DNA of 6,630 bases, from positions 1 through 6,630 of the forward strand of contig JAGLSM010000121.1 in the NCBI GenBank assembly GCA_023135745.1. The letters run 5' to 3'. This document shows positions 5,291 through 6,630 of this stretch, piece by piece. The notes beneath the pieces were generated by a model. It was not told where the DNA came from. It searched no databases and saw only the letters and a program-made list of their open reading frames with translations. Numbering within the stretch: the first letter of the stretch is position 1; each line of letters begins with the position of its first letter. The translations under genes and the position numbers were made by a program. The stretch is from Spirochaetota bacterium (GTDB lineage Bacteria > Spirochaetota > JAGLSM01).

Positions 5291-6630
5291 ATGAACTGGT
5301 ATATAGCGAGCTCAATGATAGCATTTGTATTCAGCATAAGTCTCGGATTTTTTGTATATATAAAAAATCCGAGAAATCTTGTAAATAGGGCTTTTTTCCT
5401 GTTTAATATCGCTGTTTCAATATGGAATTCCGCTGAGGTAGTTACCTTTTTGGTAAACGATGTGGCATTTGCTTATAGATGGGTCCAGTTTTCATATTTT
5501 GGTGCCATATTTATTGTTCCATTTTTTGCTCGACTGATATTTCTTATTGCAGAGATTCATGAACAGAAAAAGATCATAAGATTTACAAGATTCTTATTTA
5601 TATCCGCTATTTTATTGTCCATTGCAGCGACAACTCCCTATTTTATAAAATATATTAAAATTGATCCATATTATGAGGAGGCAGGGCCCTTATATATACT
5701 TTTTGCTCTTTATTTTATTATTGGAACCTGGTACAGTCTTTTCCAGTTATTTAAGGTTTATAAAAAAGCAAAAACACCGTATAAAAAAACTCAATATAGA
5801 TACTTGTTTATTAGCTTGGTTATAGCAATTGCAGGTGCTATTTCATTTTTTATTACATTGATTGATCCGTCTATTCTATCGATCCACTTTTTCATAGAGA
5901 TTGCTTATCTTTCGATTTTTGCCTACGCCATTCTCAGGTATCATCTTCTGGATATAAGCATTGTAATAAAGAGAAGCACCATTTATACCATTATGATATT
6001 TTTTGTTACTTCCATTTATTTAACCGTGATTTTCCTGTTTGAAAACATCTTGTCAAAGCGTCTTGGTTCGCAGACTGTAATTCCAAGGATTATAGTATCC
6101 GTTATACTTGCCTCAACATTTTTACCTATCAGGGATTTTTTGGAAAAAATTATAGACAGGATACTGTTCCGTACAAAGTATGATTATACGGAAGCTTTGC
6201 ATAAATTCTCGGAAAAGCTTGTAACGATTCTGGATATGAGAGAGCTTATGAATGAGATTATACATACTATCAGCAGAACATTGAGTGTTAAGTACATGGT
6301 TCTTTTTGTTCATAATTTTAAAAGCAGGACCTTTGAAGCAAAGGCCAGTCTCGGATTTGAAGAAGATATCAGGGATCAAACTATCTTATCGAGACATAGC
6401 TTGATTCACCTGATAAGAAAAGACAGCAAGGGCGCGATAAGGAGCAAGCTCGAAGAGGAATTCAAATATGATAAATTAAAAAGAGACGATGGCGGTATTG
6501 TTGAAAAAATGAAAGAATATAACGCGGAACTATGTATTCCTCTGAAGTTCAGCGACAGAATAATAGGGATATTGACTCTAAGCGACAAAAAAAGCGGACA
6601 GTTTTATTCAGCTCAGGATTTGAATCTTCT
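5291..6630 (+). CDS. 7TM-GAF membrane sensor, N-terminal part (runs off right edge)
   Basis: The frame is open for 446 codons from ATG 5291 to the window edge; the C-terminal output is missing. Residues 1-216 contain seven hydrophobic segments (about 4-24, 32-51, 65-88, 100-119, 132-152, 171-191, 197-216), matching the 7TM region seen at the N-terminus of many histidine kinases. The family-typical FAYAILRYHLLDISIVIKRS (210-229) follows, then two further hydrophobic segments (231-251, 263-280). The juxtamembrane DRILFRTKYDYTEALHKF (289-306) leads into a GAF-like domain (about 303 to the end: ALCIPL-like core at 412-418, IGILTLSDK at 425-433). In relatives the next part is usually HisKA plus ATPase, less often GGDEF or HD-GYP, so 'sensor histidine kinase' is the most likely but unproven call. 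It begins 7 nt after the fusion gene's stop codon and is almost certainly in the same transcript. Codons 17-28 contain a perfect long inverted repeat. Confidence 0.88.
   Translation, partial: MNWYIASSMIAFVFSISLGFFVYIKNPRNLVNRAFFLFNIAVSIWNSAEVVTFLVNDVAFAYRWVQFSYFGAIFIVPFFARLIFLIAEIHEQKKIIRFTRFLFISAILLSIAATTPYFIKYIKIDPYYEEAGPLYILFALYFIIGTWYSLFQLFKVYKKAKTPYKKTQYRYLFISLVIAIAGAISFFITLIDPSILSIHFFIEIAYLSIFAYAILRYHLLDISIVIKRSTIYTIMIFFVTSIYLTVIFLFENILSKRLGSQTVIPRIIVSVILASTFLPIRDFLEKIIDRILFRTKYDYTEALHKFSEKLVTILDMRELMNEIIHTISRTLSVKYMVLFVHNFKSRTFEAKASLGFEEDIRDQTILSRHSLIHLIRKDSKGAIRSKLEEEFKYDKLKRDDGGIVEKMKEYNAELCIPLKFSDRIIGILTLSDKKSGQFYSAQDLNL
5341..5374. repeat. Perfect inverted repeat, 13-bp arms, inside the start of the 7TM sensor gene
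   Basis: TCTCGGATTTTTT (5341-5353) and AAAAAATCCGAGA (5362-5374) are exact reverse complements around the 8-nt GTATATAT. In RNA this makes a 13-bp stem beginning 50 nt after the sensor's first base. No T-tract follows, so it is not a standard terminator. It could stabilise the upstream mRNA, slow ribosomes or transcription between the two genes, or be a protein-binding palindrome. Confidence 0.6.

Noticed and set aside
6122..6588. Two minus-strand open frames opposite the 7TM-GAF gene
   Set aside because: Both are antisense to a long, well-supported frame with family motifs (juxtamembrane and GAF parts), and show no ribosome site or recognisable domain.

Overview
The window is AT-rich and reads as signal-transduction DNA from a Gram-negative bacterium. 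The style of the hybrid kinase (PAS, then an AGGIAHDFNN H-box, HATPase and a C-terminal receiver), the repeated PilZ domains and the 7TM/GAF sensor are typical of Desulfobacterota (the old Deltaproteobacteria) and related anaerobes. That placement is inference from protein style; the genus cannot be read from the sequence.

Layout. Two gene blocks diverge from a spacer of about 540 bp (3085-3627). The leftward block runs, in order of transcription: a single-domain PilZ protein (3084-2671), a soluble hybrid histidine kinase with HAMP-like, GAF, PAS, HisKA, HATPase and receiver parts (2655-361), and the N-terminal 120 codons of an unrecognised membrane protein that abuts the kinase stop codon and runs off the left edge (360-1). 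The rightward block begins with a 551-residue fusion of a PilZ domain to a complete PLP-dependent alpha-oxoamine synthase (3628-5283). Seven bases later comes a polytopic 7TM-GAF sensor (5291 to beyond the right edge) whose output domain lies outside the window.

The spacer contains an imperfect inverted-repeat element of about 180 bp with 45-nt arms, a compact hairpin inside it, AT-rich 14-bp direct repeats, and weak promoter candidates for both directions. A perfect 13-bp-arm inverted repeat lies inside the start of the 7TM sensor gene.

How the genes may work together. Both blocks open with a PilZ domain that keeps the c-di-GMP-binding motifs (RxxxR and NxSxxG), and each is followed directly by a sensor kinase or sensor-kinase-like gene. 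The most notable item is the PilZ/alpha-oxoamine synthase fusion. It suggests that c-di-GMP may control a condensation of an amino acid with an acyl-CoA, whose product could be an alpha-aminoketone metabolite, a lipid precursor or a signal molecule. The adjoining membrane sensor makes a signal-synthase/receptor pair conceivable, but nothing in the sequence proves it.
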